64,000 bases of DNA, taken from the NCBI GenBank assembly GCA_937927895.1, contig CALGKA010000058.1, positions 1 to 64,000 of the forward strand. Direction: 5' to 3'. The notes beneath the pieces are model-generated. The model was not told the origin of the DNA. It saw nothing but the letters and a program-made list of their open reading frames with translations, and made no database searches. This document shows, one piece after another, positions 14,979 to 24,047 of the stretch. The first letter of the stretch is position 1. Every line of letters begins with the position of its first letter. The DNA is from an uncultured Granulosicoccaceae bacterium (GTDB lineage: Bacteria; Pseudomonadota; Gammaproteobacteria; Granulosicoccales; Granulosicoccaceae). The position numbers and the translations under genes were made by a program.

Positions 14979-15328
14979 ACTATTTCAGATAGTTAAGACA
15001 CCTTCCCTTTAGTACGGGTGACAAACGTCACCTGAAGCCGTAATTAAGCCATCAGAACAAGTTGCCGCGAGTGAATCAATCTTTACTCCGCATGGTAATG
15101 CTGTGGCATGGTTTGCCGGTATCGCCTACCGCCATTCGGCACTTACTTAATATCTACCTGTATACCCTCTTTTTAAAAATCTGCGTGTAATCGTTCAAAT
15201 GCTGCGCGCTGCTAGATGTTCTCTGAAATCTTGCTCCCTGTTTTTGTGATTTCTGTTTCATGCGATGTATGGCGGTCTGATTATTGCGCATCGCGTGGTT
15301 ACTAGATGTTATAGCAGGAGAGTCATCA
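14979..15328. other. Intergenic stretch before the copper radical oxidase
   Basis: About 350 bp between tRNA-Thr and the oxidase gene. It contains the symmetrical GGTGACAAACGTCACC at 15017-15032 (listed separately). I find no credible gene, integrase remnant or tRNA 3'-end duplication, so there is no sign of an island inserted at the tRNA. Confidence 0.5.
15017..15032. promoter_or_regulatory. Symmetrical CRP-type site
   Basis: GGTGACAAACGTCACC is a perfect 6-bp inverted repeat with a 4-base centre and fits the CRP core GTGA-N6-TCAC. It lies about 300 bp before the oxidase start. The same TGAC-A[C/A]AC-GTCA core occurs at 6686. It could instead be a weak hairpin after the tRNA, since no T tract follows. 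Confidence 0.35.
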
Positions 15329-18300
15329 ATGTCCTCTGTAAGGCTTTACGCCACAGTTGCTGTTTTATCAACCTTACTATCTGCCTGTGACGGTAACCCG
15401 TTAGATGCTTCTGGCGCTGACCAGGCAACCGGTACGGAAGATACAGCATCAGGAATTGAGACCGGCCAAACCGGATCAACAGACAACATCGAACAGAACG
15501 ATGAATACTGGGCGCAATTAGCTCAGGGGTATCCCGCGTTCGTGGCACCGCCTGAGATTGGCGCGGCGCATGATGTTTCTGAAAACATTAACCTGGGTCG
15601 GTGGGGCGAGGTAATAGAATGGCCTCAGATTGCTACTGGTGCGGCAAACCTTCCAGATGGTCGTTTGCTTACGTGGTCTTCAACGCAAGAGGCGGGTTTC
15701 AGTGGAGAAGATGCCTTCACCTATGGATCTATCTTTGACCCGTTGACAGAAACTTTCACTGATAGGCCGAATGCAGAACACAATATGTTCTGTGCCGGTA
15801 TTTCTATGCTTGCAGACGGGAGTGTTTTTACAGCCGGTGGCGGCAAGACAATCACAACTACCAGCGTGTTTGATGGTAACAACTGGTCACTGACAGATTC
15901 TTTAAGCGCGGCGCGTTGGTATCCGCAAAGTACAACCTTGCCAAGCGGCCAGGTAGTCACATCATTGGGTAGCAAAACCACAGCGTACTCAGAGATATGG
16001 ACACAGGGCGAGGGGTGGAGAACGCTGGGTAATGCGAATTTGCAATCTGTGTTAGACGATGAATCTGCGCCCAGTAATCAGCGCAGATGGTTTCCCGCTC
16101 TTAACGTAGCGCCGGATGGTAGTTTGTTTCACCCGGGGCCGACCAGTAACTTATTCAGTCTGGATCTATACACCAATGGCGCGTCGATTATTCCTCATGG
16201 TAAGCGTGAGGCTGATGATCCGCACCGGCTATACAATACAACGGTTATGTATGATGTGGGCAAGATGTTGATTGCAGGTGGTGGCAAGCCCGCGTTGAAC
16301 AGTGCACTGACTATTGATCTGAATGGCACTACTCCGGTTATCTCTGCGACTGAGCCAATGACATACGCACGTTCAATGCAAGACAGTGTTGTTCTGCCTA
16401 ACGGTAAAGTGCTGGTTATTGGTGGTAATAGCAGTGGTGTTCAATTCTCAGATGAAGGTACACAGCTTTATCCTGAAATGTGGGATCCAGTAACGGGTCA
16501 ATGGGAGGTGTTAGCGCCTCATGCCAAACCACGCAACTATCATTCGACGGTTATGTTGCTTAAAGATGGTCGCGTCGCAGCGATGGGTAGCGGCTTGTGC
16601 GGCAACTGCGCAACCAATCAACAAAATGGTGAGATTTTTGAGCCGCCTTATCTGTTTACTGTTGACGGCACTCGCGCCGCACGTCCGGCCATAGCGTCAG
16701 GTCCCGCAGAAGCAGTTGCCGGAGATGCGCTTAGTTTTTCAGCTAGCACGGGTGTGCAGTCTTTCTCGATGGTTCGTTTAATCGCGCTGACGCACCATCA
16801 CTCAACTGATCAGCGCTTTATACCGCTGGGTTTTTCAGAAATATCTTCCGGTAGCTACAATGTTCAGTTGCCATCAAACAGTAACGTTCTTATTCCAGGT
16901 TACTACTGGGTGTTTGCGCTTGATGCAAACGGTGTCCCTTCTGAAGGCCATACGTTAATGATCAATCCTACTGCAGATGTAGTGCCTGAGCCTCCTGCGT
17001 ATATCTCATACGAGTACTTTGAGGGTGAGTGGGATGCACTGCCAGACTTCGATAGCCTGACACCTGTAGCAACCGGTGAATTGAGCACATTTAGTCTTGA
17101 TAAAGCGCAAGTAGATGATAATTACGCTTTTCGATTTAAGGCTACTTTACAGTTAACTGAAGAAGGCTCGTATACGTTTTTTACTAATTCTGACGATGGT
17201 AGTCAGTTATTTATTAACGGTGCGTTGGTAGTTAATAATAACGGAGTGCATGCTGCCGTTGAAAAACAGGGCACAATTGATCTTGCAATTGGTACGCATG
17301 AAGTGACAGTAACTTTCTTTGAAAGGGCGGGTTTTAGTAGTCTTTCGGTGCTTATGCAAGGGCCGTTTATTGCCAAGCAATCTTTGCAGGCATTTCTGTT
17401 GCCACTAGATGACCCGGATGATTCGGTTGCACCAGTTAATCCGGTAGAACCAGTTGAACCGGAGTCTGTGATTGCTTATAACTACTATGAAGGTAACTGG
17501 AGCGTATTGCCGGATTTTTCTGCGCTGCTACCTGTAGCGTCTGGTGAGGTGACTGAATTTACAATTGAGCCAAGGCAGCAGGAACAGTATTACGGATTTC
17601 GCTTTGAGACCACACTGTATGCAGCCGAAGGGGATGAATATAATTTTTATACGGTGTCAGAAGACGGTAGTGCACTGTATGTTAATGGTCAGCTGGTAGT
17701 TGATAATGATGGCCTCCACGGTAGCCTTGAAAAGCAGGGAAGTATCAGCCTGCCGCAGGGTGAGCACGAGATAGTAGTTGAATACTTTAACCGTACCGGT
17801 GGAGCATCGCTTAAGGTGTATTACGAAACATCTTCAAGCGCTAAACAGACGCTTGTACCTTCCGTCGCACCTTCTATAGAGCCAACTACCCCCGGCAATC
17901 CGGATAATCTTCTCAGTAATAGTAGTTTTTCGAGTGACTTGTCTGAGTGGACATCATGTGGTGGTCAAGCTACCTATGCTGCAGGCACTGCAATTTTAAG
18001 TGACGGGGGTTGTTTATTTCAGGAGTTTACTGTCACTCCACAGGCAACTTATTCGCTAAACTGTGATGCAGCGACATCAGCGGGTTATGCTAGTGTGCAA
18101 CTGATGATTTCAGACTCAAGTTATGCATCGCTTGAATCGGATCTTGCAGTGGTAAGCAGCACTACTATGGCACCTGTTATGGCTGCGGTTACAACACCGG
18201 TCGCCGGTGCGCAAGGGGCTATTACCTTGTATGCCGCGGATCAAGCAAGCTTTGATAACTGTGTTGTTGTAGAAGAGCTAAGTGCAGTGGTACCGCCTGC

Positions 18301-19129
18301 TATAGCGCTGGCAGCCAATGAGCTATTGGATAATCCAACGTTTAGTAGCAACCTTGATGGTTGGTTTGGATGTGGTGGCGAGCAAGCTCTGTCAGCTAAC
18401 GGGGTTGATGGACGCCAGGTGTTAAGTCTGACCAATGGTGGTTGTTTGTTTCAAGAGATCGAGATGGTCCCTGGTCTGGAGTACGGCATTGAGTGTGTTG
18501 GTAAAACCGTTTCAGGTTACACCAGCGTTTCATTTACTGAATATGACAGCGCGTATACTGTGCTGAGTTCACAGCAGCAAGTTGTATCAGGGAATAACTA
18601 TCAGAATCATGAGATAGTTGTTACTGCCTCAGATAATGCGCGCTATGGTGCGGTTACGCTCTATGCAGGGTCGAACGCGTCATTTGATAGCTGCGGCATT
18701 GTGATCAATAGCGAAGTTGAGGTTAATCCGGTCGATACTGGTAATTTACTTACTAATGGTGATTTTGCAAACGGTGGTAGCGACTGGTTGTCATGTGGTG
18801 GAAGCACTGAAATTAACACGGTCGGTACAGATAACAGCAATGCAATTTCCCTTGGGGCTGGTGGCTGTATTTTTCAGGAGTTTCAGGCAACACCGGGAAG
18901 CGAGTATGGATTGAGTTGCATGGGTAGCAGCAATACCTATGCGAGTATCACGGTGAGTTTCTCTGATATCAATTACACACAGCTGGTATCAAATGAAGCT
19001 GTAGCCGGGCCGACTACTTTAGCACTGACTGTTGCTGAAACAGCGCCAGCCACAACGGCTCGCGGTGCTGTTACCTTATATGCTGATGATGCTGCGGTCT
19101 TTGATGATTGCGCTGTTGTAGAGCTTTAA
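15329..19129 (+). CDS. Copper radical oxidase lipoprotein with two PA14 domains and a triple C-terminal repeat
   Basis: A 1266-residue lipoprotein (lipobox LLSAC near residue 20) of the galactose oxidase/glyoxal oxidase family, which oxidises alcohols or aldehydes to give H2O2. The kelch propeller is residues about 75-450. All copper/cofactor residues can be placed: Cys in MFCAGIS (155) and Tyr in ARWYPQ (198) for the Cys-Tyr crosslink, Tyr-His in RNYHS (404-405), His in LTHHHSTDQR (about 489). An Ig-like C-terminal domain follows, then two PA14 domains (about 560-690, 715-845), then three repeats of about 120 residues with SCGG...GGCLFQE...GA(I/V)TLYA...FDxC. Those repeats look like carbohydrate-binding beta-sandwiches but are not assigned. 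GGAG before ATG 15329 decides the start over ATG 15284. Confidence 0.9.
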   Translation: MSSVRLYATVAVLSTLLSACDGNPLDASGADQATGTEDTASGIETGQTGSTDNIEQNDEYWAQLAQGYPAFVAPPEIGAAHDVSENINLGRWGEVIEWPQIATGAANLPDGRLLTWSSTQEAGFSGEDAFTYGSIFDPLTETFTDRPNAEHNMFCAGISMLADGSVFTAGGGKTITTTSVFDGNNWSLTDSLSAARWYPQSTTLPSGQVVTSLGSKTTAYSEIWTQGEGWRTLGNANLQSVLDDESAPSNQRRWFPALNVAPDGSLFHPGPTSNLFSLDLYTNGASIIPHGKREADDPHRLYNTTVMYDVGKMLIAGGGKPALNSALTIDLNGTTPVISATEPMTYARSMQDSVVLPNGKVLVIGGNSSGVQFSDEGTQLYPEMWDPVTGQWEVLAPHAKPRNYHSTVMLLKDGRVAAMGSGLCGNCATNQQNGEIFEPPYLFTVDGTRAARPAIASGPAEAVAGDALSFSASTGVQSFSMVRLIALTHHHSTDQRFIPLGFSEISSGSYNVQLPSNSNVLIPGYYWVFALDANGVPSEGHTLMINPTADVVPEPPAYISYEYFEGEWDALPDFDSLTPVATGELSTFSLDKAQVDDNYAFRFKATLQLTEEGSYTFFTNSDDGSQLFINGALVVNNNGVHAAVEKQGTIDLAIGTHEVTVTFFERAGFSSLSVLMQGPFIAKQSLQAFLLPLDDPDDSVAPVNPVEPVEPESVIAYNYYEGNWSVLPDFSALLPVASGEVTEFTIEPRQQEQYYGFRFETTLYAAEGDEYNFYTVSEDGSALYVNGQLVVDNDGLHGSLEKQGSISLPQGEHEIVVEYFNRTGGASLKVYYETSSSAKQTLVPSVAPSIEPTTPGNPDNLLSNSSFSSDLSEWTSCGGQATYAAGTAILSDGGCLFQEFTVTPQATYSLNCDAATSAGYASVQLMISDSSYASLESDLAVVSSTTMAPVMAAVTTPVAGAQGAITLYAADQASFDNCVVVEELSAVVPPAIALAANELLDNPTFSSNLDGWFGCGGEQALSANGVDGRQVLSLTNGGCLFQEIEMVPGLEYGIECVGKTVSGYTSVSFTEYDSAYTVLSSQQQVVSGNNYQNHEIVVTASDNARYGAVTLYAGSNASFDSCGIVINSEVEVNPVDTGNLLTNGDFANGGSDWLSCGGSTEINTVGTDNSNAISLGAGGCIFQEFQATPGSEYGLSCMGSSNTYASITVSFSDINYTQLVSNEAVAGPTTLALTVAETAPATTARGAVTLYADDAAVFDDCAVVEL

Positions 19130-19229
19130 TTGCAGGTTTAGTTCTGAGAGAAGAAGGCCGTCATTAGATGGCCTTTATGTGGAAGAAGTGAAAAAGTGCT
19201 TTGCGGTGTTACCTGTTGTATGTGGTGTT

Positions 19230-20561
19230 TTACAAACCAAATATCTTACTTAATAAGCCTTTCTTTTTTGTTTCTGGTTGTGCTGTGACAGGTGCTTCGT
19301 GCCACTCACCTGGATCGCTTATAGTTTCATCCGCAAGCGGTGCTTGTTGTAGTGCGTTGTTTTGCGGTTGCAGCTTGGCTTGCGATGCGCTGTTCGTTTT
19401 CAGTGCCGCAGTTCGTTTCTCACCCCATCCAAAGGTACCGTGGCCATCTACATCAATACGTAGTGTTTCCCAGTTGACTATGCCTTCCTGGCCTGATGGG
19501 TCAGACCACCAGATTTCGTTGCCTATATGTAGTCCGGAAAGCACCATGTTTTTATCTGGCCATCGCGGTGCTTTGTAGCCTCTGGGGTCAGGCTTTGCCA
19601 TCATCTGTTTGGCCTCTTGGTTCGCTTCAAGGATGGGGCGTAAGTCAGTTTGTGCCCAATCCATCACCTGGTTAACGTTTAGCGTGTCAATGACATTGGC
19701 TTCTGGTAGTAGTGCGATATAACGAAAGTAGTTAGCGCCACCGGTTTCAATTTTTAAGATTACGTGAAAATCGTGGCCTGAAATGGTTGCCCGCCCAACG
19801 ACTTTGCCACCGGCCCAGCCTTTGTCTGGTCGGGTAGAGCCGCCATTGCTTTGATCGGGCTTGCGAAACCAGACATTAATGTTGTACGCCTTGGTGCGGT
19901 TGCTGTTCATCGCGTTGGTGGTACCCAATAAAGAGGGGTGCGATGCGGTTTGCGGGTTATCGACATCGTGTAGATACATGTCTAAAAAGGTATTCACGGT
20001 TGGGTTGCCGGAATAGTCGGTGGCAATAGTGATATCGGTTTGTGGTAAATCTTTTATGGCACATGGAAAACCGCATTGCTTTTGCACCGGGCGCAGATCA
20101 AAGATCGGGCTTTGCATGCCTTCACCCTTCATACGAAATTCGTTTTCAAGGCCTTTTACAGATGCCGGATTGCCTATGGTTTCATAGCGGCCGCCCATGG
20201 TGCCGAGAACGGCACAAGGGAATGCTTTGACTCGATACTGATCAGAGTTAACGCACTTAAATTTCATTTGTGTGTTGGATTTATCCAGATGCCATTCGAT
20301 ATAGCTGTCAGCTGGAATCTGATATTGAAAACCGAAACCGTTGGTTAAAAACAGTAGTCCATCGGTTTCTGTGCGAGCAAAACTCCCAGCAGGGGCTGTG
20401 GCGCTGTTTTTCGGTTCGCCGCGTATGATTGTTCGTTGCGGGTGCATTTTTCGGGCTCTCGGGCTTAGGCTATGGGAATGGGCTAGCTTGCAGCTCGCCA
20501 TAGTGCCGCTCATGATAACCGGCATTGCCATAAGTGACTGTAGGATAAATCGTCTGTTCAT
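19230..20561 (-). CDS. Exported GH12-like (concanavalin-fold) protein, tentative
   Basis: A 443-residue exported protein. The N-terminus MNRRFILQSLMAMPVIMSGTMASC has twin arginines in a Tat-like context (RRFIL) and a possible lipobox MASC. The central part resembles glycoside hydrolase family 12 by pattern: TVNTFLDMYLHD, then YNINVWFRKPDQSNGG, then TISGHDFHVILKIETGG, then GLHIGNEIWWSDPSG. In true GH12 enzymes the first catalytic Glu precedes the IW of the VWF-like strand; here that position appears to be Asn, while the second Glu (GNEIWW) is present. It may be a non-hydrolytic or altered relative. The C-terminal 60 residues are low complexity. It converges with the copper radical oxidase gene. 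Confidence 0.55.
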   Translation of the reverse strand: MNRRFILQSLMAMPVIMSGTMASCKLAHSHSLSPRARKMHPQRTIIRGEPKNSATAPAGSFARTETDGLLFLTNGFGFQYQIPADSYIEWHLDKSNTQMKFKCVNSDQYRVKAFPCAVLGTMGGRYETIGNPASVKGLENEFRMKGEGMQSPIFDLRPVQKQCGFPCAIKDLPQTDITIATDYSGNPTVNTFLDMYLHDVDNPQTASHPSLLGTTNAMNSNRTKAYNINVWFRKPDQSNGGSTRPDKGWAGGKVVGRATISGHDFHVILKIETGGANYFRYIALLPEANVIDTLNVNQVMDWAQTDLRPILEANQEAKQMMAKPDPRGYKAPRWPDKNMVLSGLHIGNEIWWSDPSGQEGIVNWETLRIDVDGHGTFGWGEKRTAALKTNSASQAKLQPQNNALQQAPLADETISDPGEWHEAPVTAQPETKKKGLLSKIFGL

Positions 20562-20858
20562 TATTTATTCTAACCGATTGCTTGTCTGCATATGGACCGT
20601 CAATGTAGGGATTTGTTGCGGCCGTGAAGAATTAACCAGTGTAGAGCCCTTTTCCGGTGCTCCCGCTGAACAGCTCGTTGCAAAAATTTTGCTTTGGGTG
20701 ATTTGGTTCAAAGTAATGTCATTGATCTGAAAATCGTGGTTTGTAGCTGATCGTTTACGGATTGTGCATGCAAGTGTACGGAACGCTCGATCAATGCCAT
20801 GCATAGCAGTGCACGGCGGTCGCTGGTAAACTTGGCGGATTAGCCGGTCGAGAAAAAT

Positions 20859-21533
20859 ATGAACACACCTTGGATTGCACCCTCAATACTATCTGCAGAT
20901 TTTGCCCGTCTTGGGCAAGATGTCGACCAGGTTTTAGAGGCTGGCGCTGACATCATTCACTTTGATGTTATGGATAACCACTATGTGCCTAATCTGTCTT
21001 TTGGGCCAATGATCTGTGAAGCGCTTCGTAACTACGGTGTCACAGCGCCTATTGATGTACATCTTATGGTCAAGCCCGTTGATCGGCTCATACCTGACTT
21101 TGCCAATGCAGGTGCTGACTATATTACCTTTCACCCTGAAGCATCAGAGCACCTTGATCGTTCATTGCAACTGATAAAAGATAACGGTTGTAAAGCGGGT
21201 CTTGTGTTTAACCCTGCAACGTCTTTGAGTGCGCTTGATCATGTGTTGGATAAGATCGATATGATCCTGCTTATGTCGGTTAATCCGGGGTTCGGTGGTC
21301 AGAGTTTTATTCCATCGACACTGGCTAAGCTTAAACAAGCGCGAAAAATTATTGATGATAGCGGCCTGAATATTCGCCTTGAGGTAGACGGCGGTGTTAA
21401 AACCAATAACATTGCAGAGATCGCCGCCTGTGGTGCAGATACCTTTGTTGCAGGCTCTGCTATTTTTGGCAGCGATAGCTACAAAGACACCATTGCAGAA
21501 ATGAAGCGACTGATAAACGGCGCTACTTCATAG
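20859..21533 (+). CDS. rpe: Ribulose-phosphate 3-epimerase
   Basis: A 224-residue TIM-barrel enzyme that interconverts ribulose 5-phosphate and xylulose 5-phosphate in the pentose phosphate pathway. Conserved pieces: [58 protein letters not shown] and [12 protein letters not shown], with the metal-binding His and Asp residues in DVMD, HLM and EVDGG. Length is normal and the start is conventional. It is alone on the + strand; the next gene converges from the right. The 300 bp upstream contain no gene. Confidence 0.97.
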   Translation: MNTPWIAPSILSADFARLGQDVDQVLEAGADIIHFDVMDNHYVPNLSFGPMICEALRNYGVTAPIDVHLMVKPVDRLIPDFANAGADYITFHPEASEHLDRSLQLIKDNGCKAGLVFNPATSLSALDHVLDKIDMILLMSVNPGFGGQSFIPSTLAKLKQARKIIDDSGLNIRLEVDGGVKTNNIAEIAACGADTFVAGSAIFGSDSYKDTIAEMKRLINGATS

Positions 21534-21550
21534 CGACCCGCATATGGGTG

Positions 21551-22111
21551 TTATTGAGTTTTCACTCTGTGTGTTACTTCAATTTCGTTGTTATTGCTTA
21601 ACGTAAAAATCACCGCCTCGCCTGAAGCGGGGTAGACACCGGTTAGGGCAGTGATCACTACCTGGTGTGTCACCAGTACTGTTGGATTGTCTGTGTCTAC
21701 TGTATTTAGCCACTGCAGTAGATTTTCTATTTGTGCGGGACCTGCCTCGGGGGTTGCGTAAAAAGAATTTAGCTCAGGCAGCTCTGTTACCGGGCCGATC
21801 GCCATAGCGTTGGCGGTGTCTATACAGCGGCACCATTGGCTGGTGTATACGGTGGCCTCTTCAATGCCTTGGTTTTTTAACATTTTGCCAATGCGCTGCG
21901 CCTGTTGTGCGCCTTCAGTTGAGAGATTACGTTGGGTGCTGCATTGGTTTACTTTAAAGTTGCCTGGGTCGCCGTTTCCAGGTGCAAGTGCATGTCGCAA
22001 CATAATAATACTTTTGCCGTTAGTGGCGTCTTGCCATACCTGGTTTGGTGTATTTGCAAATAGGGAAGTAGAGGCTGTCAGTAGACAGAACAATATGATT
22101 AAGTGTCCCAT
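21551..22111 (-). CDS. Exported histidine phosphatase-family protein
   Basis: A 186-residue protein with a signal peptide (about residues 1-19, ending LFANTPNQ) and a compact histidine phosphatase domain. The catalytic motif is IIMLRHALAPGNGDP; the second motif is VLVTHQVVITALTG. The domain also has the RNLSTEGAQQAQRIG stretch typical of the broad phosphoglycerate mutase/acid phosphatase superfamily, and VYTSQWCRCIDTA. Substrate unknown; similar exported proteins are annotated only as histidine phosphatases. It converges on rpe with stops 17 bp apart. Confidence 0.85.
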   Translation of the reverse strand: MGHLIILFCLLTASTSLFANTPNQVWQDATNGKSIIMLRHALAPGNGDPGNFKVNQCSTQRNLSTEGAQQAQRIGKMLKNQGIEEATVYTSQWCRCIDTANAMAIGPVTELPELNSFYATPEAGPAQIENLLQWLNTVDTDNPTVLVTHQVVITALTGVYPASGEAVIFTLSNNNEIEVTHRVKTQ

Positions 22112-22292
22112 ACGATCTTAGTCCTTTGTCCGTTGGAGGCGCTCTTTCTGAGTTAGTACCAGGCAAATACCACTGTATCAGAGTTTACGGTAAGCACCGC
22201 TTTGAGGTTTTTGGTCGTAGCTATTAACGTGTATTCTATCCAGATATAAAAAACGACGTATATTGTAAACGATGTGTATTGGTGAATAAGTC

Positions 22293-23303
22293 ATGCAAAG
22301 TGCTGTAGGAAAAATCGTTACCGAAAAATGTTATGCAAGAGCAGGATTAATGGGTAATCCATCTGATGGTTATGGTGGCAAGACACTATCGGTTAGTGTA
22401 AAAAATTTTTCCGCGAGTGTGACGCTGACTGAGTCACAACAGCTGTGTATTGAGCCTGATCAATTTCAGTTTACCTCTGTTGATGCATTGCAAAACCATG
22501 TTCGGGATCACGGCTACTATGGTGCTTCGAGACTATTTAAAGCAACCCTTGTTGTATTTAGCGATTATATAACGGCTTATAAAAATCAGAGCAATCTAAC
22601 GCCTAATTTCACCGTTAGTTATCAGACCAATATACCGCGTATGGTGGGGTTGGCCGGATCAAGTGCGCTTGTGGTTGCCATGCTTAAGGCCTTAATGCAA
22701 TTTTATTCAGTATCGATCGATCAGCACGTGTTGCCTTCATTGGCGCTTGCTGTAGAGCGTAGAGAACTCAAAATAGGGGGAGGCTTACAAGATCGGGTAA
22801 TTCAATTTTATGAAGGCTTGATAGCAATGGATTTTGCACAGTTGGATTCTATAGAAGGTTTTGCTTGTGGGCATTATACGCCGCTCGCAAGCAATTTATT
22901 GCCGCCATTGTATTTAGCTTACAGTCAGACTGACAGTGAGCCTACGGAAGTCTTTCATAATGATCTGCGTAGCAGATATGAATCGGGCGAGAAGGCAGTC
23001 GTTGAAGCAATGCGAGAGTTCGCGAATTTTTCGGAGCTTGCTGTTAACGCGCTACAGCAATCCAACTTTGAGGAATTTTCTGACTTAATGGATCAAAACT
23101 TTGATTTAAGACATTCAATTTCAAATCTAAATGCACATCATGTGGCTATGATTGAAGCCGCAAGGTCCTGTGGTGTTAGTGCAAAGTATGCGGGCTCAGG
23201 TGGAGCGATTGTGGGGGTGTGTACAGATGAGGCGACTTTCGTAAAGCTTACAGCCAAGCTTGAGAATCTTGGCTGTGTAGTGGTTCGGCCGGTTTTTGAA
23301 TAG
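22293..23303 (+). CDS. GHMP kinase, glucuronokinase-like
   Basis: A 336-residue GHMP-superfamily sugar or metabolite kinase. ATP loop: MVGLAGSSALVVAML (residues about 116-130). The N-terminus (ARAGLMGNPSDGYGGKTLS) and the stretch ERRELKIGGGLQDRVIQFYEGLIAMDF resemble plant glucuronokinases, which make glucuronate 1-phosphate for UDP-glucuronate synthesis, and the C-terminal motif KYAGSGGAIVGV is the GHMP third motif. I infer a sugar-acid substrate from that resemblance only. GGTGA lies 7 bases before ATG 22293. Divergent from the histidine phosphatase gene and convergent with the deaminase gene. Confidence 0.8.
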   Translation: MQSAVGKIVTEKCYARAGLMGNPSDGYGGKTLSVSVKNFSASVTLTESQQLCIEPDQFQFTSVDALQNHVRDHGYYGASRLFKATLVVFSDYITAYKNQSNLTPNFTVSYQTNIPRMVGLAGSSALVVAMLKALMQFYSVSIDQHVLPSLALAVERRELKIGGGLQDRVIQFYEGLIAMDFAQLDSIEGFACGHYTPLASNLLPPLYLAYSQTDSEPTEVFHNDLRSRYESGEKAVVEAMREFANFSELAVNALQQSNFEEFSDLMDQNFDLRHSISNLNAHHVAMIEAARSCGVSAKYAGSGGAIVGVCTDEATFVKLTAKLENLGCVVVRPVFE

Positions 23304-23340
23304 CTTTGGTTGTCAGGGCAGTGCAGATTATCTTTTTGCT

Positions 23341-23925
23341 TTAATTGAGCGGAATGTCGTTGTCAGATTTATCACTCTGATACTGAGTAGATAGTGCTGT
23401 GTACTGCGTTTTAATGCTGAGTGCTCTTTCTTGAAGCGCCTGTGCGTTTACCGATTTTTCTATCAGTTGATGAACACCGCGGCTTACCCAGAATTCGTTT
23501 TCGGTTTTATAGTCTTCAGAGCCAAAAACTTCTTTTAAAATTTTCAGATCATGGGGAATAGCAAATTCATCACGGGAATCTTGATGGCTGAAAAAATAGT
23601 AGAAATTATCAAAGCCACACCAGGTAATTGCCGATAAGCACAAGCTGCACGGTTCGTGGGTAGATAAAAATAAAAGCTCACTTGTCGGTGGTCTTTCTGC
23701 TGCAGGAATTTCGTAGAAACGCTTGAGCGCATGCATTTCACCGTGCCACAGTGGGTTTTCAATTTCGTTGTTGGTTTCAGCCACCAGTGTTTTTAAGGAG
23801 TCTTTGTGCAGCAGTGCTGCGCCAAAGATTTTGTTGCCAGAGGTAACACCAGCTTTAGTTAGCGGCAGGATATCGTGGTCGATCACATCGAGTAGCCGTT
23901 CGGCCAGTACAGAGTCGCTATGCAT
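23341..23925 (-). CDS. Nucleoside/cytidine deaminase-like protein
   Basis: A 194-residue zinc-dependent deaminase-fold protein. The zinc and catalytic residues are visible: HGE at 61-63 (WHGEMHALKRF) and the PCSLC pair at 92-96 (THEPCSLCLSAITWCG). This is the CMP/dCMP deaminase-like arrangement, also used by guanine and tRNA-adenosine deaminases; the long C-terminal region (about 60 residues, DEFAIPHDLKILKEVFG onward) is not typical of TadA, so the substrate is open. No signal peptide. It converges on the GHMP kinase gene and has the lytic transglycosylase gene 122 bp upstream-ward on the same strand. Confidence 0.82.
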   Translation of the reverse strand: MHSDSVLAERLLDVIDHDILPLTKAGVTSGNKIFGAALLHKDSLKTLVAETNNEIENPLWHGEMHALKRFYEIPAAERPPTSELLFLSTHEPCSLCLSAITWCGFDNFYYFFSHQDSRDEFAIPHDLKILKEVFGSEDYKTENEFWVSRGVHQLIEKSVNAQALQERALSIKTQYTALSTQYQSDKSDNDIPLN

Positions 23926-24047
23926 AGCAAATTGATTTTCTGAAGGAAGGTCAATTGTAACCCAATTGAGTCTTTTAGCTGTTTCGCTTTGTAAGGTAAT
24001 TAACGGTGTCTGTAACTTAAGGTCGTTAAGAAGTAAGGCTGCGCGTT

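Noticed and set aside
14903-15328. Genomic island at tRNA-Thr
   Set aside because: No integrase, no duplicated tRNA 3' end and no base-composition change was seen around it.
20565-20804. Leftward 79-codon frame between the GH12-like gene and rpe
   Set aside because: No ribosome-binding site, no recognisable motif and poor composition; it probably lies in promoter DNA.
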